A DNA stretch of 44,314 nucleotides from an uncultured Nitrosomonadaceae bacterium (lineage in GTDB: Bacteria; Pseudomonadota; Gammaproteobacteria; Burkholderiales; Nitrosomonadaceae): positions 1-44,314 of the forward strand of contig CAJQRL010000057.1 of assembly GCA_905612245.1 (NCBI GenBank), read 5' to 3'. Position numbers and translations under genes: made by a program. The notes under the pieces were generated by a model, which made no database searches, was not told the origin of the DNA, and saw nothing but the letters and a program-made list of their open reading frames with translations. Below, piece by piece: positions 32,044 through 43,964 of this stretch (position 1 is its first letter; every line of letters begins with the position of its first letter).

Positions 32044-33240
32044 ATGCCGCTACTACCAACACCAGATGAACCTGCTCTCAAGCATAGTTGTTCTGTAAAA
32101 GATATGATCTGTTCAGAGATTACCACGGCGGGGGGGTGGATTCCATTTGAACGTTATATGGAGCTCGCAATCTATTCGCCTGGAATGGGATATTATTGTT
32201 CTGGTACGACTAAATTTGGCTGTGCCGGAGATTTTGTAACCGCACCAGAAGTTTCTTCGTTATTTGGTAGAGCTATTGCCCAACAAGCTATACAAATAAT
32301 AGAGGGTGTCGGTGAAAATAGCAGTGATATTCTAGAATTTGGGGCTGGGACCGGTAAACTCGCACTTGATATATTGCTTGAGTTAGAAAGCCTCAACAGG
32401 CTACCAAATTACTATTTTATTCTCGAAGTAAGCGGAGAGTTGCAGGAGCAGCAGAATAAGTTATTTGCTAAATTTGCACCTCATCTTCTGCCTCGAGTTC
32501 AATGGCTGGAGCAGCTCCCAACTAAATTCAAGGGTTTAATACTTGCAAATGAGGTGCTTGATGCCATGCCGGTTCATTTGGTGGCGAGGCGTGATAATGA
32601 TTTATTCGAGCGTGGCGTGGTGTGGGATGGCAAGAGGTTTGAATGGAGTGACCGCTTGCTGGTTGAGGGAGAGCTCTTTAAGATCGCACAAGAAATAATT
32701 CCTCGGGCCAGTTTCGATAATAAGAATATTGAAATATATATTAGTGAAATCAATCTTTCAGCACGTGGTTTTATTAGGAGTATTGCAAATATCTTAGAGA
32801 AAGGAGCAGTAGTTCTCATCGATTATGGTTTTGGGCGTGACGAGTACTATCATGAGCAACGGAATCGCGGCACGATGATGTGCCATTATCGACACCATTC
32901 GCATGACGACCCATTTTATTTTCCGGGTTTGCAGGATATAACAAGCCATGTAGATTTTACTGCTATTACTGATGTGGCTACAGGGGAGGGATTAGAATTA
33001 TTAGGCTACACTTCTCAGGCACAATTTCTTATTAACTGTGGCATCACTGAAATTCTCGCACGAATACCGGTAGAAAATACAAGTGACTATTTGCCTATGG
33101 CCAATCAAATGCAGAAATTAGTAAGCCCTGCTGAAATGGGTGAATTATTTAAGGTGATTGCTTTAGGTAAAGATAACCAGAAGCCTCTTATTGGATTTGA
33201 AAGTGGAGATAAGAGCTTCTTATTAGAAGAAGATATGTAA
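32044..33240 (+). CDS. MidA/NDUFAF7-family SAM-dependent methyltransferase
   Basis: This 398-residue protein is the bacterial counterpart of NDUFAF7, the arginine methyltransferase of complex I assembly. Signatures are PGMGYYCSG, GDFVTAPEVSSLFGRAIAQQ, the SAM motif ILEFGAGTGKLALDIL and LILANEVLDAMPVHLV. The bacterial substrate is not known from the sequence. The ATG at 32044 lacks a clear ribosome binding site. Codons 29-31 contain a run of seven G (ACG GCG GGG GGG TGG), a potential slippage point; the frame is open here. Confidence 0.92.
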   Translation: MPLLPTPDEPALKHSCSVKDMICSEITTAGGWIPFERYMELAIYSPGMGYYCSGTTKFGCAGDFVTAPEVSSLFGRAIAQQAIQIIEGVGENSSDILEFGAGTGKLALDILLELESLNRLPNYYFILEVSGELQEQQNKLFAKFAPHLLPRVQWLEQLPTKFKGLILANEVLDAMPVHLVARRDNDLFERGVVWDGKRFEWSDRLLVEGELFKIAQEIIPRASFDNKNIEIYISEINLSARGFIRSIANILEKGAVVLIDYGFGRDEYYHEQRNRGTMMCHYRHHSHDDPFYFPGLQDITSHVDFTAITDVATGEGLELLGYTSQAQFLINCGITEILARIPVENTSDYLPMANQMQKLVSPAEMGELFKVIALGKDNQKPLIGFESGDKSFLLEEDM

Positions 33241-33298
33241 TTTTATTGCTAGCTATTAATTAGAAAGAACTTGGCTCCTAACAAATAAATAAAATAGA

Positions 33299-35053
33299 TT
33301 ATTTCTTCGGCATATAAAGATCAGTTATCGATCCTTCTGCTATCTCGGCAGCAAAGTTAATGGTTTCTGATAATGTCGGGTGTGGATGGATAGCTAAACT
33401 TATGTCTTCCATATCTGTACCCATTTCTAGTGCAAGGACCGTTTCAGAAATCAACTCTCCTGCATTAATGCCAACTATCCCTGCACCGAGCAAGCGGCGC
33501 GTATTTTTATCGAATAGTAATTTTGTCATGCCCTCATCGCGCCCCATAGCTATCGCGCGGCCACTAGCGGCCCATGGGAAGATAGCTTTTTCATAATCAA
33601 TTCCCTGCTTCTTTGCTTCAATTTCAGTTAAGCCCATCCAAGCTATTTCTGGATCTGTATATGCTACTGAAGGAATAGTGCGGACATCAAAGGCAGCTTT
33701 TTGCCCTGCTATAATTTCTGCGGCAAGTTTCCCCTCATGCGTTGCTTTATGAGCAAGCATTGGCTCTCCCACAATATCACCGATACCAAAAATATTCGGA
33801 ACGTTTGTTCGTAGCTGGTTATCAACTGGAATGAAGCCTTGTTTAGTAACATGGACCCCCGCATTTTCTGCTTCTATAGCGTGTCCATTAGGACGGCGCC
33901 CGACTGCAACTAAAATGCGATCATAAGTCTGAGTCTCAGGAGACTCCTCTCCTTCGAAGGTAACTTTCAACCCATCCTTCTGTGGATTTATTTCACTAAC
34001 TTTAGTTTTAAGATAGATTGCTTCATAGCGCTTCTTTATTCTTCTATATAGCGGCTTAATAAGATCTTTGTCAGCACCAGAAATTAATTGATCCTTCATC
34101 TCTACCACGCTTACTTTAGATCCGAATGCATCATAAATTGTTGCCATTTCTAGACCAATGATCCCGCCACCAATGATTAACATTCGTTTGGGAATATCTT
34201 CAAGTTCTAGTGCGCCTGTTGAATCAATAATTCTAGGGTCATTTTGGATAATCCCAGGAGGATGGGCTACGCTTGATCCTGCAGCGATTACACAGTATTC
34301 GAATGAAACGGTTTTCTGGCCATTAGGCGTATTTACTGAAATCATGTTGGGAGTAATAAATTTTCCATTCCCTTGTATGACTTCTACGTTCCTTTTTTTT
34401 GCTAATGCGGTTAGGCCATTAGTAAGTTTTTCAATAATTGACTCTTTCCATTTTCGTAACTTATCTAATTCAAGTTTAGGTGTATTGAAATTAACACCTG
34501 CATGAATGGTTTCTTCTGCATCAGTGACAACTTTTGCCATATGTAGTAATGCTTTTGAGGGAATGCAGCCGACATTGAGACAGACCCCTCCAAGTACTGG
34601 GTAGCGTTCAATCAGTATTACTTTCTTTCCGAGATCAGCTGCTCTAAAAGCCGCTGTATAGCCACCTGGCCCTGCTCCTAATATAGCTATATCTGCATGA
34701 ATATCACCACGAGGAATCGTAGTAGATTGAGTTGAAGTAGGACTGGCTGGAGGTGGAGCAAATTCTGCTTTAGTATCTTTTTTGGTGTGAAGAGGAGAAT
34801 CTGTTGGATTGGTTATTGGTTTCAATGTAAGTATTATTGATCCTTCCGAAACTGTGTCACCAATTTTTACCTTAATTTCTTTTACTGTGCCATTCTGAGG
34901 CGCAGGAATTTCTATTGTAGCCTTATCAGTTTCTAGTGTGATAAGGGAGGTTTCTTTTTCTACATTATCTCCAGGCTGTACTAGTATTTCGATAACAGGA
35001 ACTTCTTTGAAGTCACCAACATCCGGGACTTTAATTTCGATAAGCTGAGTCAT
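33299..35053 (-). CDS. lpdA: Dihydrolipoyl dehydrogenase with N-terminal lipoyl domain
   Basis: This is the E3 component of 2-oxoacid dehydrogenase complexes, 584 residues. An N-terminal lipoyl domain (about 1-80) has the lipoylated lysine in TLETDKATIEIPAP. A Pro/Ala/Thr linker leads to the flavoprotein, with FAD motif IAILGAGPGGYTAAF, the redox disulfide GGVCLNVGCIPSK, the NAD motif MLIIGGGIIGLEMA, and the catalytic HPHPTLSE near the C-terminus. The lipoyl-fused form usually serves the pyruvate dehydrogenase complex. aceE and aceF are not in the window: it is 28 bases after proA and convergent with the MidA gene. Confidence 0.95.
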   Translation of the reverse strand: MTQLIEIKVPDVGDFKEVPVIEILVQPGDNVEKETSLITLETDKATIEIPAPQNGTVKEIKVKIGDTVSEGSIILTLKPITNPTDSPLHTKKDTKAEFAPPPASPTSTQSTTIPRGDIHADIAILGAGPGGYTAAFRAADLGKKVILIERYPVLGGVCLNVGCIPSKALLHMAKVVTDAEETIHAGVNFNTPKLELDKLRKWKESIIEKLTNGLTALAKKRNVEVIQGNGKFITPNMISVNTPNGQKTVSFEYCVIAAGSSVAHPPGIIQNDPRIIDSTGALELEDIPKRMLIIGGGIIGLEMATIYDAFGSKVSVVEMKDQLISGADKDLIKPLYRRIKKRYEAIYLKTKVSEINPQKDGLKVTFEGEESPETQTYDRILVAVGRRPNGHAIEAENAGVHVTKQGFIPVDNQLRTNVPNIFGIGDIVGEPMLAHKATHEGKLAAEIIAGQKAAFDVRTIPSVAYTDPEIAWMGLTEIEAKKQGIDYEKAIFPWAASGRAIAMGRDEGMTKLLFDKNTRRLLGAGIVGINAGELISETVLALEMGTDMEDISLAIHPHPTLSETINFAAEIAEGSITDLYMPKK

Positions 35054-35081
35054 AGTATGCTATAAAAAATTATGTTGTTTA

Positions 35082-36344
35082 CTACCGAATTTGACCATTT
35101 CCTAATACTATATATTTCTGGCTAGTTAGCCCCTCTAGCCCCACTGGTCCTCGTGCATGTATTTTGTCAGTAGAGATGCCGATCTCAGCACCTAGACCAT
35201 ATTCAAAGCCATCAGCAAAACGAGTAGATGTATTTACCATCACTGAACTAGAATCCACCTCTCGTAGAAAACGTTGGGCACGAGAATAGTCCTCTGTAAC
35301 TATGGAATCAGTATGATGTGAGCCATATAAATTGATGTGCTCCAAAGCCTGATCCAGGCTATTTACTATTCGCACACTTAAAATTGGTGCTAAATATTCA
35401 GTTTTCCAATCATCCTCAGTAGCCTGGGTCATTTTTTCTACGATAGCGCATGAAGATTTATCACCTCGAAGCTCTACCCCTTTATCAAGATAAATCTTAC
35501 ATAGGGGTTGTAGTACTTCTTGCGCAATTTTCTTATGTACCAACAAGGTTTCCATAGTGTTGCAGGTCCCATAGCGCTGAGTCTTTGCATTGTCAGCAAT
35601 GCTGATAGATTTATCCAGATCAGCCCCTTCATCTATATAAACATGACATACGCCGTCAAGATGTTTGATGACTGGAATACATGCTTCATCAGAAATACGT
35701 TTAATCAGACTTTTTCCTCCACGCGGAACAATCACGTCTACAAATTCTTTCATGGTAATTAGCTCACCTACCGCGTCTCGATCAATAGTATTTATTACTT
35801 GTATTACTGTTTCTGGCAGACCAGAAATTCTGAGACCTTCTTTTACGCATGCAGCGATAGCTTGATTACAATTATATGCTTCGGAGCCACCACGTAATAT
35901 TGCTGCATTTCCTGCTTTGATACACAGCCCGGCTGCATCAGCTGTAACATTAGGGCGTGCTTCATAAATAATCCCAATTACACCTAGCGGCACCCGCATT
36001 TTCCCAACCTGGATCCCAGAAGGACGATAGTTTAAATCGCTTATTTCCCCAATAGGGTCAGCAAGGGAAGCTATCTGCAATAGGCCCTCTACCATATTAG
36101 TGACGCCTTCGGAGGTAAGCGTGAGGCGATCTATTAAAGCCGAGTCGAGACCTTGAGCTTTTGCTGCCTCTAAATCATCTTTATTCGCAGCCAATAAATT
36201 CTTTTCATTTTTTTTAATTGATGAAGCTATTTCAGCAAGTGCTTTATTTTTGGAAGAAGAGTCTACTTTCGCCATTGTATGTGATGCAGCACGAGCTTCA
36301 CGCCCCACCATCTGCATGTAGGTCTTAATGTCTACATTATCCAT
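35082..36344 (-). CDS. proA: Gamma-glutamyl phosphate reductase
   Basis: This enzyme reduces gamma-glutamyl phosphate to glutamate semialdehyde in proline synthesis. It is a 420-residue aldehyde-dehydrogenase fold protein. The catalytic cysteine is in [18 protein letters not shown], and [31 protein letters not shown] and [25 protein letters not shown] are typical. It shares the strand with lpdA just downstream and lies 243 bases after the end of holA; proB is not nearby. The ATG is about 8 bases past a GGAACC-like weak ribosome binding site. Confidence 0.96.
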   Translation of the reverse strand: MDNVDIKTYMQMVGREARAASHTMAKVDSSSKNKALAEIASSIKKNEKNLLAANKDDLEAAKAQGLDSALIDRLTLTSEGVTNMVEGLLQIASLADPIGEISDLNYRPSGIQVGKMRVPLGVIGIIYEARPNVTADAAGLCIKAGNAAILRGGSEAYNCNQAIAACVKEGLRISGLPETVIQVINTIDRDAVGELITMKEFVDVIVPRGGKSLIKRISDEACIPVIKHLDGVCHVYIDEGADLDKSISIADNAKTQRYGTCNTMETLLVHKKIAQEVLQPLCKIYLDKGVELRGDKSSCAIVEKMTQATEDDWKTEYLAPILSVRIVNSLDQALEHINLYGSHHTDSIVTEDYSRAQRFLREVDSSSVMVNTSTRFADGFEYGLGAEIGISTDKIHARGPVGLEGLTSQKYIVLGNGQIR

Positions 36345-36540
36345 TTTTTGGTTCCAAGTTTTCAGTAAATCAATAAATATTGATACAGTATAGCAAGTTA
36401 GGCCACCAACAATGTTTCTGTAGTGTAATGATACAGATACTGCGGGTAAGGGAGGTCATATTACATAGATAAAATATAGGAATTTAGAGGAAAATCCAAT
36501 TTAGACTAAGCAAGTCTATTAGATAGTTTTATACAATAAT

Positions 36541-36571
36541 TAGAATAAATGAAATGACTCTATTTATTCTA
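36541..36571. terminator. Hairpin after holA
   Basis: TAGAATAAAT (36541-36550) and ATTTATTCTA (36562-36571) form a perfect 10-bp AT-rich stem with an 11-base loop, 17 bases past the holA stop. Without a clear T-run it is only a candidate 3' structure. Confidence 0.4.
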
Positions 36572-36587
36572 TAAGAATGAAATATGT

Positions 36588-37598
36588 TTAGCTTTTTTTA
36601 AATGTAAAATGTAATCCTAGCTGTTCAATTTCGTCCCAAGCATCCCCTTTTTTGACACCTTTACTTATTTTATCTATTTTCGCAGCATGTAATAATGCTT
36701 TTACTAATAGTTTTAATCCAACTCGTTTAGCTGCATTTCCCATTATTTTTTGACGGTCTCCCCATACGTTTGCTTCTCTCAATATTTGTGTATAAGGCTT
36801 ACCAGAATCTAATCCCTTACGAATAATGATCAATGAGCGGATCTGTCCTACAAGTATTGCTAGAATAAATGGTACGGCAGTTCCTTCTCCCTGCAGCCCT
36901 TTCAATACGAGGATGAAGCGGGCTATTTCTCCTGTCACCATTGCATCTGATAATTTAAAAATATCATATCTTGCCACTTCCATTACTGCATCTTTTATTT
37001 GAGTAAAAGACAATGTGCCTGGTGGATAGAGTAGTGCAAGTTTCTTAATCTCCTGATTAGCTGCTAGAAGGTTTCCTTCTACTTTTTCTGCAAAAAACTG
37101 TAAAGTATCCGGATCAGTTCTCTGGTTTTGTATACTTAGACGCTGATTAATCCAGGTTGGAAGTTGATTAAATTCTACCAATGGAACTGAGATCATAGAT
37201 CCCGTCTTTTCAAGAGCTTTGAACCATTTTGTTATTTTTCCTTGCTTATCTATTTTGGGTAACGTAACCAGAGTTAGCGTGTCTGGTGGTAGTGAACAGC
37301 AATAATCCTCAATAGCCTTGCCGCCTTCTTTTCCGGGTTTTCCTGAAGGAACACGTATATCAATTAATCTTTTTTCACCAAATAGAGATAAGCTATTACT
37401 TCTTAGTAGTAAGTCTGATTTTTTGAATTGATTATCTATTGTAAATATTTCTCTCTCAATATAGCCATCCATATGGGCCATTCTACGAATCAAGTCAGCA
37501 GACTCAATAGCCAACAGTGGTTCCTCTCCATATACGGTATAAAATGTTAAGAGTTTTTTCTGGAGATGCTGGGAAAGGTTCGTTGGTTGAATATGCAT
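36588..37598 (-). CDS. holA: DNA polymerase III subunit delta
   Basis: The delta subunit opens the beta clamp as part of the clamp loader. It is a 336-residue protein of the HolA family: LTFYTVYGEEPLLAIESADLIRR at the N-terminus, VTLPKIDKQGKITKWFKALEKTG in the first domain, EGNLLAANQEIKKLALLYPPG in the middle, and the collar-like C-terminal part. In proteobacteria holA normally follows leuS-lptE; here the upstream neighbour on the strand is leuS directly. No evident ribosome binding site. Confidence 0.93.
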   Translation of the reverse strand: MHIQPTNLSQHLQKKLLTFYTVYGEEPLLAIESADLIRRMAHMDGYIEREIFTIDNQFKKSDLLLRSNSLSLFGEKRLIDIRVPSGKPGKEGGKAIEDYCCSLPPDTLTLVTLPKIDKQGKITKWFKALEKTGSMISVPLVEFNQLPTWINQRLSIQNQRTDPDTLQFFAEKVEGNLLAANQEIKKLALLYPPGTLSFTQIKDAVMEVARYDIFKLSDAMVTGEIARFILVLKGLQGEGTAVPFILAILVGQIRSLIIIRKGLDSGKPYTQILREANVWGDRQKIMGNAAKRVGLKLLVKALLHAAKIDKISKGVKKGDAWDEIEQLGLHFTFKKS

Positions 37599-37655
37599 TA
37601 CTTATATTTGATAAGAGAAATTTTCCAATCCAATCTATAAAAATTACTAGCGTTG

Positions 37656-37782
37656 TTAGTTAGATAATTGTCGTAAGATTTGCTGGGCAGCAGCCAATGG
37701 CTTATCGAGAGCCATTAATTTTACTGTCCTTTGAATAGGAAATTTAGATTCTGTAATTATAAGCACCAGTTTTAACTTAGGT
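37656..37782 (-). pseudogene. Possible 3' relic of lptE between leuS and holA
   Basis: The 184-base gap between leuS and holA cannot hold lptE (usually 160-200 codons). On the minus strand one frame stays open from the leuS stop region to a stop at 37656 and reads LVLIITESKFPIQRT..., ending MALDKPLAAAQQILRQLSN. That ending resembles the usual C-terminal helix of betaproteobacterial LptE (...DAxxQILRRL). The match is by eye over about 20 residues, so this could be chance. There is no room for the lipoprotein signal or the rest of the fold. Confidence 0.4.
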
Positions 37783-40721
<2,939 letters not shown>

Positions 40722-41594
40722 ATGTCAAAAAAACACCCTGTTATAGCTGTCACCGGATCGTCTGGTGCTGGCACCTCAACGGTCAAGAATAGCTTTGAGC
40801 AAATTTTTTGCCGTGAAAATATTAATGTAGCTGTAGTAGAGGGTGATAGTTTTCATCGCTATGATCGTGTTGCGATGAAAAAAGCCGTAGCTAAATCAGA
40901 GGAGGACCATGGTCGCCCTATCAGCCATTTTGGGCCTGAGGCGAATGAATTTAAGAAGCTAGAAACACTCTTTAAAGAATATAGTAAAAATGGTAGTGGG
41001 AAGACACGCCTTTATTTGCATAATGATGAAGAAGGTGCTCCTTATAAACAAAAAGCCGGTACATTCACTCCCTGGTCATCAATTGCTCGCGGTTCGGATA
41101 TGTTGTTTTATGAAGGTTTGCATGGCGGGGTAAAGAGTAGCACTGCTGATGTTGCTAAATATGTAGACTTACTGGTAGGAGTTGTTCCTGCAGTTAATCT
41201 TGAATGGATTCAGAAAATTTACCGTGATACAAGTGCTCGTGGCTACTCAGCTGAGGCAGTAACTGACACTATCTTACTGCGTATGCATGATTACGCGCAT
41301 TACATTACTCCTCAGTTCTCACGTACTCATATTAATTTTCAGAGGGTGCCAACTGTAGACACCTCTAATCCGTTTATCGCAAGGGACATTCCAACATTGG
41401 ACGAGAGCCTTGTTGTAATACGTTTCCAGGATTCTAAGAATGTAGATTTTTCCTGCCTTCTGTCTATGATTCATGATTCCTTTATGTCGCGCCCGAATAC
41501 TATAGTTGTTCCTGGTGGAAAAATGGGATTAGCGATAGAGCTAATATTGACACCATTAATTCTAGATCTGGCAGCCAAGAGAAAAAAGAAATAA
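40722..41594 (+). CDS. prk: Phosphoribulokinase, proteobacterial class
   Basis: This enzyme phosphorylates ribulose 5-phosphate to ribulose 1,5-bisphosphate for Rubisco. It is a 290-residue protein of the class I (octameric, proteobacterial) type. The P-loop is TGSSGAGTSTVKNSF at about 11-25, EGDSFHRYDRVAMK follows, the central segment FYEGLHGGVKSS carries the Walker B-like glutamate, and DTILLRMHDYAHYITPQFSRTHINFQRVPTVDTSNPF completes the fold. E. coli PrkB has the same length and motifs without a Calvin cycle, so autotrophy is inferred, not proven; Rubisco is not in the window. CAGGAGA gives a strong ribosome binding site. Confidence 0.92.
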   Translation: MSKKHPVIAVTGSSGAGTSTVKNSFEQIFCRENINVAVVEGDSFHRYDRVAMKKAVAKSEEDHGRPISHFGPEANEFKKLETLFKEYSKNGSGKTRLYLHNDEEGAPYKQKAGTFTPWSSIARGSDMLFYEGLHGGVKSSTADVAKYVDLLVGVVPAVNLEWIQKIYRDTSARGYSAEAVTDTILLRMHDYAHYITPQFSRTHINFQRVPTVDTSNPFIARDIPTLDESLVVIRFQDSKNVDFSCLLSMIHDSFMSRPNTIVVPGGKMGLAIELILTPLILDLAAKRKKK

Positions 41595-41634
41595 ATAGTT
41601 ATATAGATTTTCTTCAGTGTTCAATGAATTGACG

Positions 41635-41680
41635 GAGGCTGTATAATCTCGGTTTAGAATATACTGCTGGGAACAGCCTC
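41635..41680 (+). other. Inverted repeat just upstream of uvrD
   Basis: GAGGCTGT (41635-41642) and ACAGCCTC (41673-41680) are perfect complements, 30 bases apart, the second ending 5 bases before the uvrD ATG. In a transcript read through from prk the fold would mask the start region. TATAAT (41642-41647) overlaps the left arm. Confidence 0.5.
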
Positions 41681-41685
41681 TTTCA

Positions 41686-43935
41686 ATGTCTCTTCTACTT
41701 TCCGGCCTCAATAACGAGCAACTCAAAGCGGTTACTCTGCAAGATCAGTCAGCTTTGGTGCTGGCTGGTGCAGGCAGTGGTAAAACTCGAGTACTTACTA
41801 CCCGCATTGCGTATTTAATCCAGTCTAGGCAGGTTAGTCCTCATAGCATATTAGCTGTTACTTTTACCAATAAAGCGGCTAAGGAAATGCTTATACGTAT
41901 TTCCGCTATGTTGCCAATTAACACTCAGGGTATGTGGGTAGGTACTTTTCACGGCTTGTGTAATCGTATGTTACGTGCTCATTATCAGGATGCAGGATTG
42001 CCGCAAGCATTTCAAATTCTTGACTCAGCAGATCAATTAGCAGTTATAAAGAGAGTTCTCAAAGACATCAATGCAGATATTGAAAAATTTCCGCCACGCC
42101 AGGTTCAGTGGTTCATTAACAATGCAAAAGATGGAGGAATAAGAGGATCTCAGGTTGAAGCGTCCGATGATTTTACACGTAAGATGGCTGAATTCTATCT
42201 AGTGTACGAGCAGCAGTGTAACAAGGAAGGAGTGGTAGATTTTGCAGAGCTTTTGTTGCGTAGTTATGAACTACTAACTCGTAATGAGGTTTTGCAGAAA
42301 CACTATAGTGGTCGGTTCAGTCATATATTAGTAGATGAGTTCCAGGATACCAGTCAATTACAATACAAGTGGCTCAGGTTACTTGCCGGTGCTGAAGCTT
42401 CAGTATTTGTAGTGGGTGATGATGACCAAAGTATCTATGCATTTCGTGGTGCTAATACCGGCAATATGAAAGATTTTGAGCGTGATTTTAACATTTCAGA
42501 AATTATAAAATTAGAACAAAATTATCGTTCGCATGGCAACATACTGGATGCTGCTAATACATTAATACGTAATAATAATGGGCGTTTGGATAAGAATCTT
42601 TGGACCTCTGAGGGCGATGGTGAACTGCTAAGAGTATACAATGCGCCAACTGATCTTGATGAGGCTGCTTTTATTGTAAAAGAGGCAAAGTCATTGTATG
42701 CAGAGGGGGTAAAGTTATCACAGATAGGTTTGTTATACCGCTCTAATGCCCAATCACGCGTGTTAGAGCATGCTTTATTTAATGCCTCTTTGTCTTATCG
42801 AGTATATGGAGGCTTACGCTTCTTTGAGCGTCAGGAAATTAAGCATGCACTAGCATATTTACGGATGATCGCTAATCCAAATGATGATAATGCATTGTTA
42901 CGAATTATCAATTTTCCTGCGCGTGGAATTGGTGCGCGTAGTTTAGAGCAGTTAAAGGATAGTGCCAAAGAGAAAGGTGGAAGCCTGTGGCAGGCAGCAT
43001 TAGAAAACAGAGGGGGGGTAGTCCTGAATCAAGAACTGGGAGATGGGACTTTAATTTCTCGTATTGAAAATAGAGCCGCAGGCATTCCAAAAAAAGGGCT
43101 TAATAGTTTTGTATTTTTAATTGAGTCAATGCAGCAAGACTGCCTAGAGTTAACGTTACCAGAAATAATTAAGCATATGCTAGAGCACAGTGGGCTTGTG
43201 CCTCATTATAATAGCCAGCGTGAAGGGGCTAACAGGCTAGAGAATCTGAATGAATTGATTAATGCTGTCACAAGTTATATTCAGGAAGCTGAGGATAGTA
43301 GTCTCACAGCATTTCTTGCGCATGCATCACTGGAGGCAGGCGAGCATCAGAGTGGTAATGATCAGGATGCAATTCAACTAATGACGGTACATTCTTCTAA
43401 GGGACTAGAATTTCATAGTGTTTTTCTTAGTGGATTGGAAGAGGGCTTGTTCCCTCATGACAACAGTCGTAACGAAGCTGGTGGACTAGATGAAGAGCGC
43501 CGTCTCATGTATGTGGCCTTGACCCGAGCGCAGCGGAGAATGTATCTGAGTTTTACGCAGAGCCGAATGCTGCATGGTCAAACTCGTTACAACATTCCTT
43601 CTCGTTTCCTAAAGGAAATTCCTGAAAAACTATTAAAATTCTTGCACCCTGTACAAGAGCCTGCGGCTACTGGACGGGTATCTGGAGAAAAAAATTATAG
43701 GGTTGATGCGCCGACTCGGAATTCTAAACTCAGGATGCAAGGCTCTGCATCAGGTATTCTGGATTCAGAAAATTTAAAGTGGAGTATAGGGCAGAACGTA
43801 ATTCACGCAAAATTTGGAGAAGGCATAATTGTGAATTGTGAAGGTGGCGGATCAGATGGCCGTGTTCAGGTTAAATTTAGTCAATATGGAACAAAATGGC
43901 TATCACTAGAATATGCCAAACTCACTTCTGCCTGA
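41686..43935 (+). CDS. uvrD: DNA helicase UvrD (SF1)
   Basis: This is a 3'-5' superfamily 1 helicase for nucleotide excision and mismatch repair, 749 residues. Motifs run in order: Q motif LNNEQLKAV, Walker A AGAGSGKTRVLT, Ia VTFTNKAAKEM, Walker B VDEFQDTSQLQ, III GDDDQSIYAFRGA, IV EQNYRSHGNIL, V MTVHSSKGLEFHSVFLSGLEEGLFPH, VI EERRLMYVALTRAQRRMYL. A C-terminal tudor-like domain (WSIGQNVIHAKFGEGIIV) supports UvrD/PcrA over Rep. Codons near 443 hold a run of seven G (43012-43018). No LexA box is seen upstream, only an 8-bp inverted repeat. Confidence 0.95.
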   Translation: MSLLLSGLNNEQLKAVTLQDQSALVLAGAGSGKTRVLTTRIAYLIQSRQVSPHSILAVTFTNKAAKEMLIRISAMLPINTQGMWVGTFHGLCNRMLRAHYQDAGLPQAFQILDSADQLAVIKRVLKDINADIEKFPPRQVQWFINNAKDGGIRGSQVEASDDFTRKMAEFYLVYEQQCNKEGVVDFAELLLRSYELLTRNEVLQKHYSGRFSHILVDEFQDTSQLQYKWLRLLAGAEASVFVVGDDDQSIYAFRGANTGNMKDFERDFNISEIIKLEQNYRSHGNILDAANTLIRNNNGRLDKNLWTSEGDGELLRVYNAPTDLDEAAFIVKEAKSLYAEGVKLSQIGLLYRSNAQSRVLEHALFNASLSYRVYGGLRFFERQEIKHALAYLRMIANPNDDNALLRIINFPARGIGARSLEQLKDSAKEKGGSLWQAALENRGGVVLNQELGDGTLISRIENRAAGIPKKGLNSFVFLIESMQQDCLELTLPEIIKHMLEHSGLVPHYNSQREGANRLENLNELINAVTSYIQEAEDSSLTAFLAHASLEAGEHQSGNDQDAIQLMTVHSSKGLEFHSVFLSGLEEGLFPHDNSRNEAGGLDEERRLMYVALTRAQRRMYLSFTQSRMLHGQTRYNIPSRFLKEIPEKLLKFLHPVQEPAATGRVSGEKNYRVDAPTRNSKLRMQGSASGILDSENLKWSIGQNVIHAKFGEGIIVNCEGGGSDGRVQVKFSQYGTKWLSLEYAKLTSA

Positions 43936-43964
43936 TTGTACTAATTTAGTAATAGCTGATCAAA

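Noticed and set aside
40722-41594. Phosphoribulokinase as proof of a Calvin cycle in the window
   Set aside because: PrkB homologues of the same length exist in non-autotrophs and no Rubisco or CbbR is present here; kept only as supportive evidence.
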